A DNA stretch of 64,000 nt from Flavobacterium granuli (GTDB lineage: Bacteria > Bacteroidota > Bacteroidia > Flavobacteriales > Flavobacteriaceae). The notes under the pieces were generated by a model. It did no database searches and was not told the DNA's origin. It saw only the letters and a list, made by a program, of their open reading frames with translations. Shown piece by piece: positions 17,360 through 26,379 of this stretch (positions are counted from its first letter, which is position 1; the number at the start of each line of letters is the position of its first letter). A program made the translations under genes and the position numbers. The stretch lies in NCBI RefSeq assembly GCF_900129705.1, contig NZ_FQWO01000007.1:110564-174563 (forward strand), written 5' to 3'.

Positions 17360-19468
17360 ATGAAAAATACATTCATTGTGGCTTTGCTATGGTGTTCTGT
17401 TTTATCTTTTGGACAAACCAAAGAAACTACAAACAAGCAAGATACAGTAAACAAAAAAACGATATTATTAAATGAGGTTATCGTTACCGGAAACACAAAA
17501 ACGGACCCAACACTTACTATCGTAAAACAAGATTACAAGGAAAAAGTAGTCCAACCAAAAAATGCAGGGGAATTATTCAGTGATATCAACGGTTTTTCTT
17601 TGATTAAAAGAGGAAGCTATGCCGTAGATCCCGCTTTTAGAGCAAGTCAGTACGAACAGTTAAATGTCCAGTTCGATGGTGGAACCAAAGCATCGCACGC
17701 CTGCCCCAACCGAATGGATCCGATTACCACATTAGTAAATCCTGAGGAAGTCAGCAAAATAGAAATTATCAAAGGTCCCTTTTCGGTTCGCTATGGAAAT
17801 ACTTTTGGAGGAGTCGTAAATTTAGTGACTAGAAACGCTAAGGATAGTGATAAAAAAGTATCCGGTTCCTTATCTTCTGGTTATGAAAGTAATGGCAATT
17901 CATTAGTAAACATGCTACATTTAGCCGGAAACTTTGGCAAATTTGATATATCAGGAAATCTGAGTTATCGAGATTATGGGAATTATAAAGATGGTGACGG
18001 TACTGAAATCCCCTCTTCTTTTAAAAGTACCAGCTATGGACTAAAAGTAGGCTATAATTTTACTGATAATCAAAGATTACAAGCCAATTTTCGTCAGAAT
18101 TTTGGAAGAGATGTTCTTCATGCCGGATTGTCTATGGATACTGACATTGATGACAGCTCCATTGGAAGTTTAGATTACAAATGGATAAGCGACAGTAAAA
18201 CATTCAAAGGATTATCTGCTAAAGTCTATTATTCTTTTGTAGATCACTTGATGAGTAATACAAGAAGAGCTGCTTATGCCAGTACCGAAGCGTCTTCCGC
18301 AGTAAATGCCACGACTTATGGAGGAAAACTGGAAGCAGAATGGAATTTTACTGAACGTTGGAAACTTTTCACTGGTCTTGATATGGTTAATATTTCTCGT
18401 GAAGGCGGACGAGATCGACTGGTCAAAAGAAATATGGCGGGCATGGTATTACCAACTCCAATGGCTTATTATGACAAAGTATGGCAAGACAGTTACAATA
18501 ATACTTTTGGAACCTTTGCGGAAGCTAAGTGGTTTGCTTCTGAAAAATCAATTTTCAATATAGGGGCAAGAATAGATTTTGTTACGTCTGAAGCAAGGGA
18601 TCTAGATCCTAATTTTGCAGCATTGTATCCAAATTTAGAACAAAGAAATGAGGCTAACTTCAGCGGAACCATTTCGTATAAAAGATTACTTTCTCCAGAT
18701 TATACTTTGGAAATTGCCTACGGGAGAGGAACTCGTGCTGCCAATATTGAGGAGCGTTATATTTCCTATTTCAATATCGGTCGTGACCCTTACGAATACA
18801 TTGGAAATCCAAATCTAAAAGCGGAAACCAATAATCAGTTTGAATTAGGTTTGACAGGAAAAGAAACTATTTCTGGTTTTTTTGAACAAATAAAATTCGG
18901 AAGTTCCATTTACTATTCTATCTATGAAAATTATATTATGGGAGTGGTTGATGAAACCTTAATTAGAAAATACAACCCTACTACTCCACCTATCCATCCA
19001 AAAGTTTTTAGAAATATTGAAAATGCTTTCAAAACAGGATTCGAAATCTTTGGAGATATAAAATTTGCAACGCATTTTAATTTCCTGACGGAAGTCGCTT
19101 ATGTTTACACAGAGAATAAAGATTATCAGGAGAGTTTACCCCTTACACCGCCTTTGGTAACCCGATTGAAACTTGGTTTTGAAAAGGACATTTTTTGGGC
19201 AGCAATTCATTATACATTGACTGCTGAGCAAAATAAAATCTCAAAATCCTATGATGAAATTCCAACTTCAGGATATGAAATCATGGACATAAAAGCGGGT
19301 GTTACTCCTATAAAAGACCTAAATCTAGGAATGGGAATTTTGAATCTTTTTGACAAGCAGTACAACAATCATTTAAGTTATACTTTCAACGGCCAAACTG
19401 GATTTTCAAGAACTCCAATAACCGAAATAGGAAGAAATTTTACCGTTTTTGTGAATTATACATTTTAG
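17360..19468 (+). CDS. TonB-dependent outer membrane receptor, OprC/NosA-like (copper)
   Basis: 702 residues with a signal peptide (cleavage after about residue 19, LSFGQ), plug domain (about 35-160) and beta barrel ending in an aromatic residue. In the plug ASHACPNRMDP gives a CxxxM pair (C115, M119), and the barrel has DHLM (H296, M298), an HxM pair. The CxxxM-HxM combination is the copper site I remember from OprC. The receptor therefore probably takes up copper, which the cbb3-like oxidase needs. It is transcribed with the small Cys protein under the class II site. Confidence 0.85.
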   Translation: MKNTFIVALLWCSVLSFGQTKETTNKQDTVNKKTILLNEVIVTGNTKTDPTLTIVKQDYKEKVVQPKNAGELFSDINGFSLIKRGSYAVDPAFRASQYEQLNVQFDGGTKASHACPNRMDPITTLVNPEEVSKIEIIKGPFSVRYGNTFGGVVNLVTRNAKDSDKKVSGSLSSGYESNGNSLVNMLHLAGNFGKFDISGNLSYRDYGNYKDGDGTEIPSSFKSTSYGLKVGYNFTDNQRLQANFRQNFGRDVLHAGLSMDTDIDDSSIGSLDYKWISDSKTFKGLSAKVYYSFVDHLMSNTRRAAYASTEASSAVNATTYGGKLEAEWNFTERWKLFTGLDMVNISREGGRDRLVKRNMAGMVLPTPMAYYDKVWQDSYNNTFGTFAEAKWFASEKSIFNIGARIDFVTSEARDLDPNFAALYPNLEQRNEANFSGTISYKRLLSPDYTLEIAYGRGTRAANIEERYISYFNIGRDPYEYIGNPNLKAETNNQFELGLTGKETISGFFEQIKFGSSIYYSIYENYIMGVVDETLIRKYNPTTPPIHPKVFRNIENAFKTGFEIFGDIKFATHFNFLTEVAYVYTENKDYQESLPLTPPLVTRLKLGFEKDIFWAAIHYTLTAEQNKISKSYDEIPTSGYEIMDIKAGVTPIKDLNLGMGILNLFDKQYNNHLSYTFNGQTGFSRTPITEIGRNFTVFVNYTF

Positions 19469-19848
19469 CAAAATCCAAAGAATAAAACAGATTCTTATGC
19501 CCTGACTACTTTAGAAAAGTGGAGTCCTAAAAGGTAGAGATGCTCTCAAAATGAGCTACTCTACCTTTTTAAATTAAAAAACAAAAAAAAATTCAACCTA
19601 CATACGCTTTTTTTTAAAAAAAATTAAGAACCTCTTACAAAACAGGAAATTGGTAACGATATCGTAAAAATAATTCCTTCAAAAAAATTAATTAGTTTTA
19701 ATTCTATGATTAACTCAAATAATATGATAAAAGCTATAACTTGAATAAATTATTAATCATTAGTAAAACATAATTTTATTTTGTAATTTTAATTCTTATT
19801 AGTTTAATTATCAAGTCAATAACAAATATTAATTTAAAAATTAAATAA
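19469..19848 (+). other. Intergenic region with one terminator
   Basis: 380 bp. Apart from the terminator at 19529-19570 it is AT-rich. No ORF of note or operator with the window's conserved geometry was found. Confidence 0.5.
19529..19570 (+). terminator. Terminator after the TonB receptor
   Basis: Stem AAAAGGTAGAG pairs with CTCTACCTTTTT across a loop that itself holds a short CTC/GAG pairing. Confidence 0.7.
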
Positions 19849-20286
19849 ATGAAACTCTCAAAAGAATTATTAAATGGAATTATTATTTTCATTGGAATAG
19901 GAGTATATTTTTTACTAATTAATATATTTGGTTTTTCTGATATAATGTATTTACGGTACTTTAATGTATTTTTTATTTTTTACGGAATTAATAGAACTCT
20001 AAAAATGAAACTGGCAGAAGGCAAAATAAATTTTGCATCTGATTCCATTTCAGCATTAAGTACAGGATTAATAGGAGTGCTCTTAAGCGTAATAGGATTA
20101 GTAATCTACAGCTATATAAAAGGAGGCGATGCTTATATGGAAGCATTACCCAAAAATTTTTGGTTAGGTGGAAATTCATCCATAAATGTCTGTATAATTT
20201 GTACACTTATTGAAGGTATAGCATCTTCAGTAATTGTTACGATGCTACTTATGTTTTATTGGAATAACCGTCTTAAAACGGAATAA
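19849..20286 (+). CDS. Hypothetical four-helix membrane protein
   Basis: 145 residues with four hydrophobic segments (about 8-27, 35-47, 62-86, 112-137), so an integral inner-membrane protein. It resembles the general layout of DUF4199-type proteins of Bacteroidota but I cannot assign it firmly. It stands alone between AT-rich regions, and no partner gene is close. Confidence 0.65.
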   Translation: MKLSKELLNGIIIFIGIGVYFLLINIFGFSDIMYLRYFNVFFIFYGINRTLKMKLAEGKINFASDSISALSTGLIGVLLSVIGLVIYSYIKGGDAYMEALPKNFWLGGNSSINVCIICTLIEGIASSVIVTMLLMFYWNNRLKTE

Positions 20287-20677
20287 AATTGGCTAAAAAT
20301 TATTTAAAATTATCCAATCACTGAATTTATTTGCTTTGCTTACTTGCAACTAATTTCTATCATTCAATATGATTAATTTAAATTAAGATTTACGCTAAAA
20401 AATAGTACTTTTTTTTTCTGCTCCACTAAAAATTATTGCTAATGGTACTCCAAAATTATTTTAGTTTATAAACTGGGCATGCTAACCTAGCCATCAAAGG
20501 AAATTAAAAAATAAAACTTAATTTCAGCTTCTAAAACAAATGCACAAAATTTATGGGAAAGCTCATAAAAAGAAAGCGGTTCAATTAAGTTATTATTTAA
20601 CATACCTATCAGAACTTGTCAAATAGTTAGGTGAACAGTAGATAAAGAGTTGTCAATTCTTTTATCATTCTAGCTAA
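20287..20677. other. Intergenic region, nothing recognised
   Basis: 391 bp of AT-rich DNA between two genes that face each other. No gene, clear promoter or convincing terminator was seen. Confidence 0.4.
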
Positions 20678-21421
20678 TTATTCCCATCCCCATTTTTTAA
20701 ATATAGCATGCCCTTCCTTTGAAAGCATAAACTCAATAAATAACTGTGCCTCTGCCTTTTGTCTAGTAACAGTAGTTATTGCAATAGGAGTACCTCTATA
20801 AACCGTATTTCTGGCAGGAATCGTAACTAACGTTGAGACATCTTTTAATCTCAAATACCAAGATGTATAACTAATAAATGCATCATAAGTATTATCTTCT
20901 TTCCATGCTTTAATAGCCATTGCTGTATTAGGGAAAGATTTGTAAATATTTTTTTGAATTCCTCCTATCAGATTTTGTCTGCCAGCTAAATCTTCCCACA
21001 TACCTAATTGCCCTGCACCATTCACATCTAAAATTCGAATACCTACTTTAGTCAGGTCTTTTAATGAAGTAATATTTTTAGGATTGTTTGGACGTACTAA
21101 AATTGCAGCGCCTCTTTTATATAATTCCGTTCGTGTAGCGGTATCAATTAAACCTTCATGCTGCATAGTAAATTGTGTAAGCATATACTCTGATCCTCCA
21201 AAAATTAGATCAGCATTTTGTTTAGCTCTTTGAATCCATTCCACTTCGGGACCTGCTTTTACTTTTACAGGAATAGAAGTTTTATTTGAAAATATTTTTG
21301 CACATTCCTCTATTGCAGCTGCTGGACCTCCAGGGCCATAAACATACAATGTATCCGTTTGAGCTCTTAGTATACTAGAAAAACCAATCAATAGAATTAG
21401 AATAAAATACCTGACTTTCAT
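20678..21421 (-). CDS. AcfC-like periplasmic substrate-binding protein
   Basis: 247 residues with a signal peptide (cleavage near AQT at residue 21). The block LYVYGPGGPAAAIEECAKIF, then AGPEVEWIQRAKQNADLIFGGSE and GMWEDLAGR match the AcfC group of periplasmic binding proteins related to sulfate and molybdate binders. No permease or ATPase is adjacent, so it may act with a distant transporter or as a scavenging or chemosensing protein. It is transcribed alone on the minus strand, opposite to the peroxiredoxin gene. Confidence 0.75.
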   Translation of the reverse strand: MKVRYFILILLIGFSSILRAQTDTLYVYGPGGPAAAIEECAKIFSNKTSIPVKVKAGPEVEWIQRAKQNADLIFGGSEYMLTQFTMQHEGLIDTATRTELYKRGAAILVRPNNPKNITSLKDLTKVGIRILDVNGAGQLGMWEDLAGRQNLIGGIQKNIYKSFPNTAMAIKAWKEDNTYDAFISYTSWYLRLKDVSTLVTIPARNTVYRGTPIAITTVTRQKAEAQLFIEFMLSKEGHAIFKKWGWE

Positions 21422-21784
21422 TTTAAAATGTTTTTAAATTTCTAAAAATTGTTTTCTTAAATTCTAAATCAAATTACAGTAAATTGAAAACCCAAACTTC
21501 CTTTAAACAACCAAATTTAAAATTTTATTTTTAAACTCTAAATTACTTAGTACAATTTATTATTGATTGAATATTATTTTTAAATAGTATATAGCAAATA
21601 ACTTATATATTTCTAATTCATAGCTAAATGGCTTACAATAAATTCTACAAATCTAATAATAGTAAAAATCTATTATAAAAAAAATATTATAATTTTTTTC
21701 TATTTAATGTGACTAAAGTCACCTTTAGTAAGATTTATCTAAATTATATTTGCATCAGTAAATTAATAATCAAAAAATAATATT
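21422..21784. other. Divergent intergenic region
   Basis: 363 bp, very AT-rich, between divergent acfC-like and peroxiredoxin genes. It contains the peroxiredoxin promoter at 21708-21752; nothing else was recognised. Confidence 0.5.
21708..21752 (+). promoter_or_regulatory. Class II CRP/FNR-type promoter of the peroxiredoxin gene
   Basis: Dyad TGTGAC-TAAA-GTCACC (21708-21723), 21 nt, then TATATTTG (21745-21752), a full -7 match. ATG at 21785. Confidence 0.8.
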
Positions 21785-22429
21785 ATGGAAGAGAAAGCAT
21801 TTTTAATGCCAAGAATTGGCGATATGGCTCCAGATTTTGAAGCTGTAACAACTACAGGAAAATTAAAATTTTCAGAATACAATAAAGGTAGTTGGGTTGT
21901 ATTTTTTTCGCATCCTGCTGATTTCACACCAGTTTGTACAACAGAAATGAGTGGTTTTGCTCTTGAAAAAGATTTTTTTGCAGAACACAATACTAAACTG
22001 ATGGGTTTGAGTATTGATAGTATCCACTCTCATATTGCGTGGGTTAATGCAGTTCATGAAAAAACAGGCGTTTTATTTGAATTCCCGATAGTTGCCGATA
22101 TTAGTATGGAGGTTTCAAAATTATACGGAATGCTACAACCAGGAGAAAGTGAAACTGCCGCTGTTAGAGCCGTTTTCATTATGGATCCAGAAGGAAAAGT
22201 ACGTTTGATCATGTACTACCCATTAAATGTAGGTAGAAACATGGCAGAGATTAAACGCTCTCTACTGGCTTTACAAACTTCAGATGAGCATAAAGTAGCC
22301 ATGCCTCTTGATTGGCAACCGGGCGATAAAGTAATTATCCCAGCGCCTAAAACTGTGGAAGCTTTAGCAGAAAGAAAGAAAAGTAATTTAGAAATGGTGG
22401 ACTGGTATTTAGCCAAAAAATCACTTTAA
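21785..22429 (+). CDS. 1-Cys peroxiredoxin (Prx6 family)
   Basis: 214 residues. The active site is PADFTPVCTTEM with peroxidatic Cys51; no resolving cysteine is present, and the extended C-terminal domain (about 160-214) is that of Prx6. The family reduces peroxides and may react with persulfides. It opens the reactive-sulfur block and is controlled by a class II site. A separate terminator follows, so it is monocistronic. Confidence 0.93.
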   Translation: MEEKAFLMPRIGDMAPDFEAVTTTGKLKFSEYNKGSWVVFFSHPADFTPVCTTEMSGFALEKDFFAEHNTKLMGLSIDSIHSHIAWVNAVHEKTGVLFEFPIVADISMEVSKLYGMLQPGESETAAVRAVFIMDPEGKVRLIMYYPLNVGRNMAEIKRSLLALQTSDEHKVAMPLDWQPGDKVIIPAPKTVEALAERKKSNLEMVDWYLAKKSL

Positions 22430-22452
22430 ATAACTCTAATCTTTCATTAATT

Positions 22453-22478
22453 AAAACCATCCTTGTGATGGTTTTTTT
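22453..22478 (+). terminator. Terminator after peroxiredoxin
   Basis: AAAACCATC pairs with GATGGTTTT around a six-base loop, followed by T residues. Confidence 0.8.
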
Positions 22479-22516
22479 ATTTGTAATAAATAAAAAACAA
22501 CAGTTGTATTTCCTTC

Positions 22517-22532
22517 TGTGACTTTTGTCACA
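22517..22532 (+). promoter_or_regulatory. Extra perfect CRP/FNR-type dyad upstream of persulfide dioxygenase 1
   Basis: TGTGAC-TTTT-GTCACA, a perfect palindrome. Its centre is 48 bp upstream of the centre of the promoter-proximal dyad, so it is a distal second site. It has no TAnnTTTG box at the 21-nt distance. Confidence 0.65.
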
Positions 22533-22564
22533 TACTATATTTACTGATAAAATAGTTATTTTAG

Positions 22565-22609
22565 TATGATAATTATCACTTTGGAAATTAAAAGTGTCTT
22601 CTAAATTTG
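22565..22609 (+). promoter_or_regulatory. Class II CRP/FNR-type promoter of persulfide dioxygenase 1
   Basis: A degenerate dyad TATGAT-AATT-ATCACT (22565-22580), 21 nt, then TAAATTTG (22602-22609), a full -7 match. ATG at 22658. Confidence 0.65.
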
Positions 22610-22657
22610 CCACAATCTTATTGATCTGAAACTATTATTAATTCAAAAACCCTGATT

Positions 22658-24073
22658 ATGAAAATCGAACAAATTTATACCGGATGTATTGCACACGCAG
22701 CTTATTATATTGAAAATAATGGAGAAGTCGCCATTTTTGATCCTTTACGCGAAGTACAACCGTATATTGATAGAGCATTTAAAGACAACGCCAAAATCAA
22801 ATATGTATTTTTGACTCATTTTCACGCTGATTTCGTTTCAGGACATTTGGATTTAGCAAATAAAACGAATGCGAAAATCGTATACGGACCAACGGCTAAA
22901 CCAGCGTATGAAATTATTTCTGCTGTAGATGGACAGATTTTTGAAATTGGAAACTATAAAGTAAAAGTGATTCATACACCGGGACACACCATGGAAAGTA
23001 CTACGTTTCTACTGATTGATGAAAACGGAAAAGAACACGGAATTATAACCGGCGACACTTTGTTTATTGGTGATGTTGGTCGTCCAGATTTAGCGCAACA
23101 TGTTGTGGCTGATTTAACTCAAGACAAATTAGCGCGTCATTTGTATCATTCTTTGCGAACTAAAATTATGCCTTTGTCAGATGATTTAATTGTATATCCA
23201 AATCACGGTGCGGGTTCGGCTTGCGGGAAAATGATGAGTAAAGAAACTACCGATACTTTGGGCAACCAAAAGAAAACCAATTACGCCTTGAACCCAAAGA
23301 TGACCGAAGATGAGTTTGTTACCGCTGTTTTGACCGGATTAACGAATCCTCCTGCCTATTTTCCAGCCAATGTGTTACTGAATATTAATGGCTATGACAG
23401 TTTAGATGCAATACTAAAAAAAGCGAAAACACCTTTAAATCCAACCGAATTTGAAGTAGTGGCCAATGAAACCAGAGCTTTAGTATTGGATACACGTGAC
23501 GCATCTGAATTTGCTAAAGGATTTATTCCGAACAGTATTAACATTGGTTTAGACGGAAGTTTTGCGATGTGGGTGGGAGAAATGATTGCTGATATCAAAC
23601 AAGAAATCTTATTAGTTACTGAAATTGGTAAGGAAGAAGAAAGTATGGTACGCCTTTCGCGTATTGGGTACGATCATACTATTGGCTACTTGAACGGTGG
23701 AATTACTGCTTGGAAAAAGGCAGGTTTTGAATTGGATACCGTAAACAGAATTACGGCCAAACAACTGGAAGACACTATTGATTTTGATGCAACACTAATT
23801 TTTGATGTCAGAAAGAAAAGCGAATTTTTATCGGAACATCTTATCGGAGCAATTAATGTTCCCTTAAACGAAATCAACAATCACTTGGCAGAATTTCCAA
23901 AAGAGAAAAAATTTATTTTGCATTGTGCCGGTGGATATCGTAGTATGATTGCTGCCTCAATTTTAAAACAACGCGGATGGGATAACTTTGTTGACGTTAT
24001 TGGTGGCTTTGCCGAAATCAAAAATACCAATCTTTTAAAATCAGACTATGTTTGTCCAACAACGCTGTTGTAA
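22658..24073 (+). CDS. Persulfide dioxygenase-sulfurtransferase fusion (CstB-like), copy 1
   Basis: 471 residues. Residues 1-240 form an ETHE1-type metallo-beta-lactamase fold with THFHADF (H54, H56, D58), TPGH (H110) and GDTLFIGDVGRPDL (D133; GRPDL at 141-145), the iron-dependent persulfide dioxygenase pattern. Residues about 270-355 are a rhodanese fold without catalytic Cys, and about 365-465 a second rhodanese with active loop CAGGYRS (C423). This domain order is that of CstB, which turns persulfide into sulfite and thiosulfate. It is monocistronic and ends in a terminator. Confidence 0.9.
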   Translation: MKIEQIYTGCIAHAAYYIENNGEVAIFDPLREVQPYIDRAFKDNAKIKYVFLTHFHADFVSGHLDLANKTNAKIVYGPTAKPAYEIISAVDGQIFEIGNYKVKVIHTPGHTMESTTFLLIDENGKEHGIITGDTLFIGDVGRPDLAQHVVADLTQDKLARHLYHSLRTKIMPLSDDLIVYPNHGAGSACGKMMSKETTDTLGNQKKTNYALNPKMTEDEFVTAVLTGLTNPPAYFPANVLLNINGYDSLDAILKKAKTPLNPTEFEVVANETRALVLDTRDASEFAKGFIPNSINIGLDGSFAMWVGEMIADIKQEILLVTEIGKEEESMVRLSRIGYDHTIGYLNGGITAWKKAGFELDTVNRITAKQLEDTIDFDATLIFDVRKKSEFLSEHLIGAINVPLNEINNHLAEFPKEKKFILHCAGGYRSMIAASILKQRGWDNFVDVIGGFAEIKNTNLLKSDYVCPTTLL

Positions 24074-24095
24074 ATAATTTATTGTTTTTTATTAT

Positions 24096-24127
24096 AAAGA
24101 GATTGTCTAAAAAAGGCAATCTCTTTT
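24096..24127 (+). terminator. Terminator after persulfide dioxygenase 1
   Basis: AAAGAGATTG (24096-24105) pairs with CAATCTCTTT (24117-24126), then a T run. Confidence 0.8.
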
Positions 24128-24134
24128 TTTGCTA

Positions 24135-24179
24135 TGTGATATAAGTTACAATAAATACAAAATTCACAAGCTACTTTTG
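24135..24179 (+). promoter_or_regulatory. Class II CRP/FNR-type promoter of carbonic anhydrase
   Basis: Dyad TGTGAT-ATAA-GTTACA (24135-24150), 21 nt, then TACTTTTG (24172-24179), a full -7 match. ATG at 24200. Confidence 0.78.
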
Positions 24180-24199
24180 AAGAAATATTAGAAAGTAAA

Positions 24200-24862
24200 A
24201 TGAGAAAAACAATCCTAGCAATTGCAATTTTAAGTATTACAATAGGTTGCAAGAAAGAAGAAATAGCAAACCCGATTGCTGAAAATCAAGAACCAATAGA
24301 GCAACTAATTTCTGGAAATCAACGTTTTATAAACGAAAAATCTATTCATCCGCATCAAGACAAAAAAACAGTGCTAAAAAACCAAAATGAACAACATCCT
24401 TTTGCTGTAGTGCTTACTTGTTCTGACAGCAGAGTTTCTCCTGAAGTATTATTTGACCAAGGATTAGGTGATTTGTTTGTCATTAGAAATGCAGGAAACT
24501 TAATTTCAGATATTGACATGGGAAGTATTGAGTATGCCGTAGAACATCTTGATGTAAAATTAATTGTTGTTTTGGGACATACAGAATGTGGTGCCATCAA
24601 AGCCTATATAGCTGATAAAGATAATTTATATAAAAAACATTTAAGTCACATTGATGATATTGTAGAAACTCTCGCTCAGGAACAAGAAGAACAAGAAGAA
24701 GAAAAAAAAATGCCGAAGGATAAAAATTTATTAGGCTCAATAAATGCTAACATTGCACATTCAACAAATTTAATCAAACAAAATCCTATTGTAAAAGAGA
24801 AGCATCCAAAAATTGTATCCATGCGCTACGATGTTCATACTGGTAAAATAGTACAATTATAG
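24200..24862 (+). CDS. Beta-class carbonic anhydrase, predicted lipoprotein
   Basis: 220 residues. A lipobox at Cys17 (SITIGCKKE) predicts export and lipid attachment. The zinc ligands are in TCSDSRVS (C74, with D76-R78 pair) and GHTECGAIK (H127, C130), as in beta carbonic anhydrases. A Glu/Gln-rich insert lies at about 155-170. It interconverts CO2 and bicarbonate, here probably in the periplasm. Its place between two persulfide dioxygenases, with the same operator, links it to the sulfur programme rather than to general CO2 supply. Confidence 0.9.
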   Translation: MRKTILAIAILSITIGCKKEEIANPIAENQEPIEQLISGNQRFINEKSIHPHQDKKTVLKNQNEQHPFAVVLTCSDSRVSPEVLFDQGLGDLFVIRNAGNLISDIDMGSIEYAVEHLDVKLIVVLGHTECGAIKAYIADKDNLYKKHLSHIDDIVETLAQEQEEQEEEKKMPKDKNLLGSINANIAHSTNLIKQNPIVKEKHPKIVSMRYDVHTGKIVQL

Positions 24863-24876
24863 TTATAAAAAGCTTG

Positions 24877-24921
24877 TGTAACTTATGTCACAGTTTTTAA
24901 TAAATGCAATACGTAATTTTG
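24877..24921 (+). promoter_or_regulatory. Class II CRP/FNR-type promoter of persulfide dioxygenase 2
   Basis: Dyad TGTAAC-TTAT-GTCACA (24877-24892), 21 nt, then TAATTTTG (24914-24921), a full -7 match. ATG at 24957. Confidence 0.78.
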
Positions 24922-24956
24922 GTTCCTAATTAGTAATTAATCTAAAAATAAAAGAT

Positions 24957-26348
24957 ATGTTTTTTCAACACGTTTACGATAAAAGTTTAGCACAAGCCAG
25001 TTATTTTATTGGCTGTCAAAAAGCAGGAGTAGCAGCTGTAATTGATGCAAAAAGAGATGTAGATACCTACCTCGAAATTGCAAAGCAAAATAACATGAAA
25101 ATTACTCATATTCTTGAAACACACATTCATGCAGATTTTCTTGCAGGATCAAGAGAATTAGCCGCTTTAACTGGAGCAGATATGTATCTTTCAGATGAAG
25201 GTGGAGAAGGTTGGGAATATGAATTCCCTCATATTGGATTAAAAGATGGTCAAAAAATAAAACTTGGAAATCTCATATTAGAAGTTGTACATACACCAGG
25301 ACATACTCCTGAAAGTATCAGTTTTCTTCTTACAGATACTCCTGCCAGCGATGAGCCAGTAATGCTTTTCACAGGGGATTTTGTATTTGTGGGTGATATT
25401 GGAAGACCCGATTTGCTAGAGAAAGCTGCTGGTGTTGTTGGTACAGCTGATGCGGGTGCTTTACAAATGTACCAATCTGTTCAAAAATTCAATAATCTCC
25501 CAGATTTCATTCAAGTATGGCCTGGGCACGGTGCGGGCTCTGCTTGTGGCAAATCTTTAGGATCAGTTCCTAGTACCACAGTGGGATACGAGAAAGTGAG
25601 AAATTGGGCATTTCAATACAAGCATGATGAAAAAGGTTTTGTAAAATATTTATTGACGGATCAACCTGAACCACCAAAATATTTTGCAATGATGAAGCAC
25701 TTAAATAAAGTTGATCGTCCACTTTTGACAGCGGTTCCTAAATTAAGAAAGTTAAATCAAATAGAATTAACAGAAGCATTAGAAAAAGGAATCAAATTGA
25801 TTGACGCCAGAGACAAATCCGAATTTTCAAAAGGATTTATACCGGGAAGCATCAACATTCAAGGTAATAATTCTTTTGCCACTTGGGCAGGATGGTTTTT
25901 AACTTACGAGGAACCTTTTATGATACTTGCTCCTGAGTCCCAATTAGATGATCTCACCAGAAAATTAATGCGAATTGGCCTTGATAACATTTATGGCTAC
26001 ATCCCTTCTACCGAGACTTATACCGGGAATTTGGATCAATCCCATTTCATTTCTCTTGAAGAACTAAAAGCATTAAAAGGGGTTCCAAATGTTCAGATCG
26101 TAGACCTTCGTGGCGCTGCTGAATTCAATGCCGGTCATATAGAAGGAGCAGACAATGTTTTTGTAGGGACTATGGTAAATAATTTAGATAAAATAAGCAA
26201 AGACAAAAAAGTTGTAATCCATTGCCAAGGCGGTGATAGAGCTTCAATTGGTTATTCCCTATTAATAAAAAATGGGTATACGAATGTTTTAAATTATTCC
26301 CCAGGAATGAATGAATGGGTGAGTGAAGGCAATCCGATAATAGCATAA
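24957..26348 (+). CDS. Persulfide dioxygenase-sulfurtransferase fusion, divergent copy 2
   Basis: 463 residues. The dioxygenase domain has ETHIHADF (H56, H58, D60), TPGH and GDFVFVGDIGRPDL, so iron ligands look complete. It differs from copies 1 and 3 by a longer insert around GGEGWEYEFPHIG. The first rhodanese fold (about 265-350) lacks a catalytic Cys; the second has loop CQGGDRAS (C423), which differs from CAGGYRS and may alter sulfur acceptor. The gene begins a run of four genes on the plus strand (copy 3 and two rhodaneses) with gaps of about 30 bp, so it probably drives them. Confidence 0.9.
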   Translation: MFFQHVYDKSLAQASYFIGCQKAGVAAVIDAKRDVDTYLEIAKQNNMKITHILETHIHADFLAGSRELAALTGADMYLSDEGGEGWEYEFPHIGLKDGQKIKLGNLILEVVHTPGHTPESISFLLTDTPASDEPVMLFTGDFVFVGDIGRPDLLEKAAGVVGTADAGALQMYQSVQKFNNLPDFIQVWPGHGAGSACGKSLGSVPSTTVGYEKVRNWAFQYKHDEKGFVKYLLTDQPEPPKYFAMMKHLNKVDRPLLTAVPKLRKLNQIELTEALEKGIKLIDARDKSEFSKGFIPGSINIQGNNSFATWAGWFLTYEEPFMILAPESQLDDLTRKLMRIGLDNIYGYIPSTETYTGNLDQSHFISLEELKALKGVPNVQIVDLRGAAEFNAGHIEGADNVFVGTMVNNLDKISKDKKVVIHCQGGDRASIGYSLLIKNGYTNVLNYSPGMNEWVSEGNPIIA

Positions 26349-26379
26349 TTAATAGCAGTACATTCAAATTAGAAATAAG

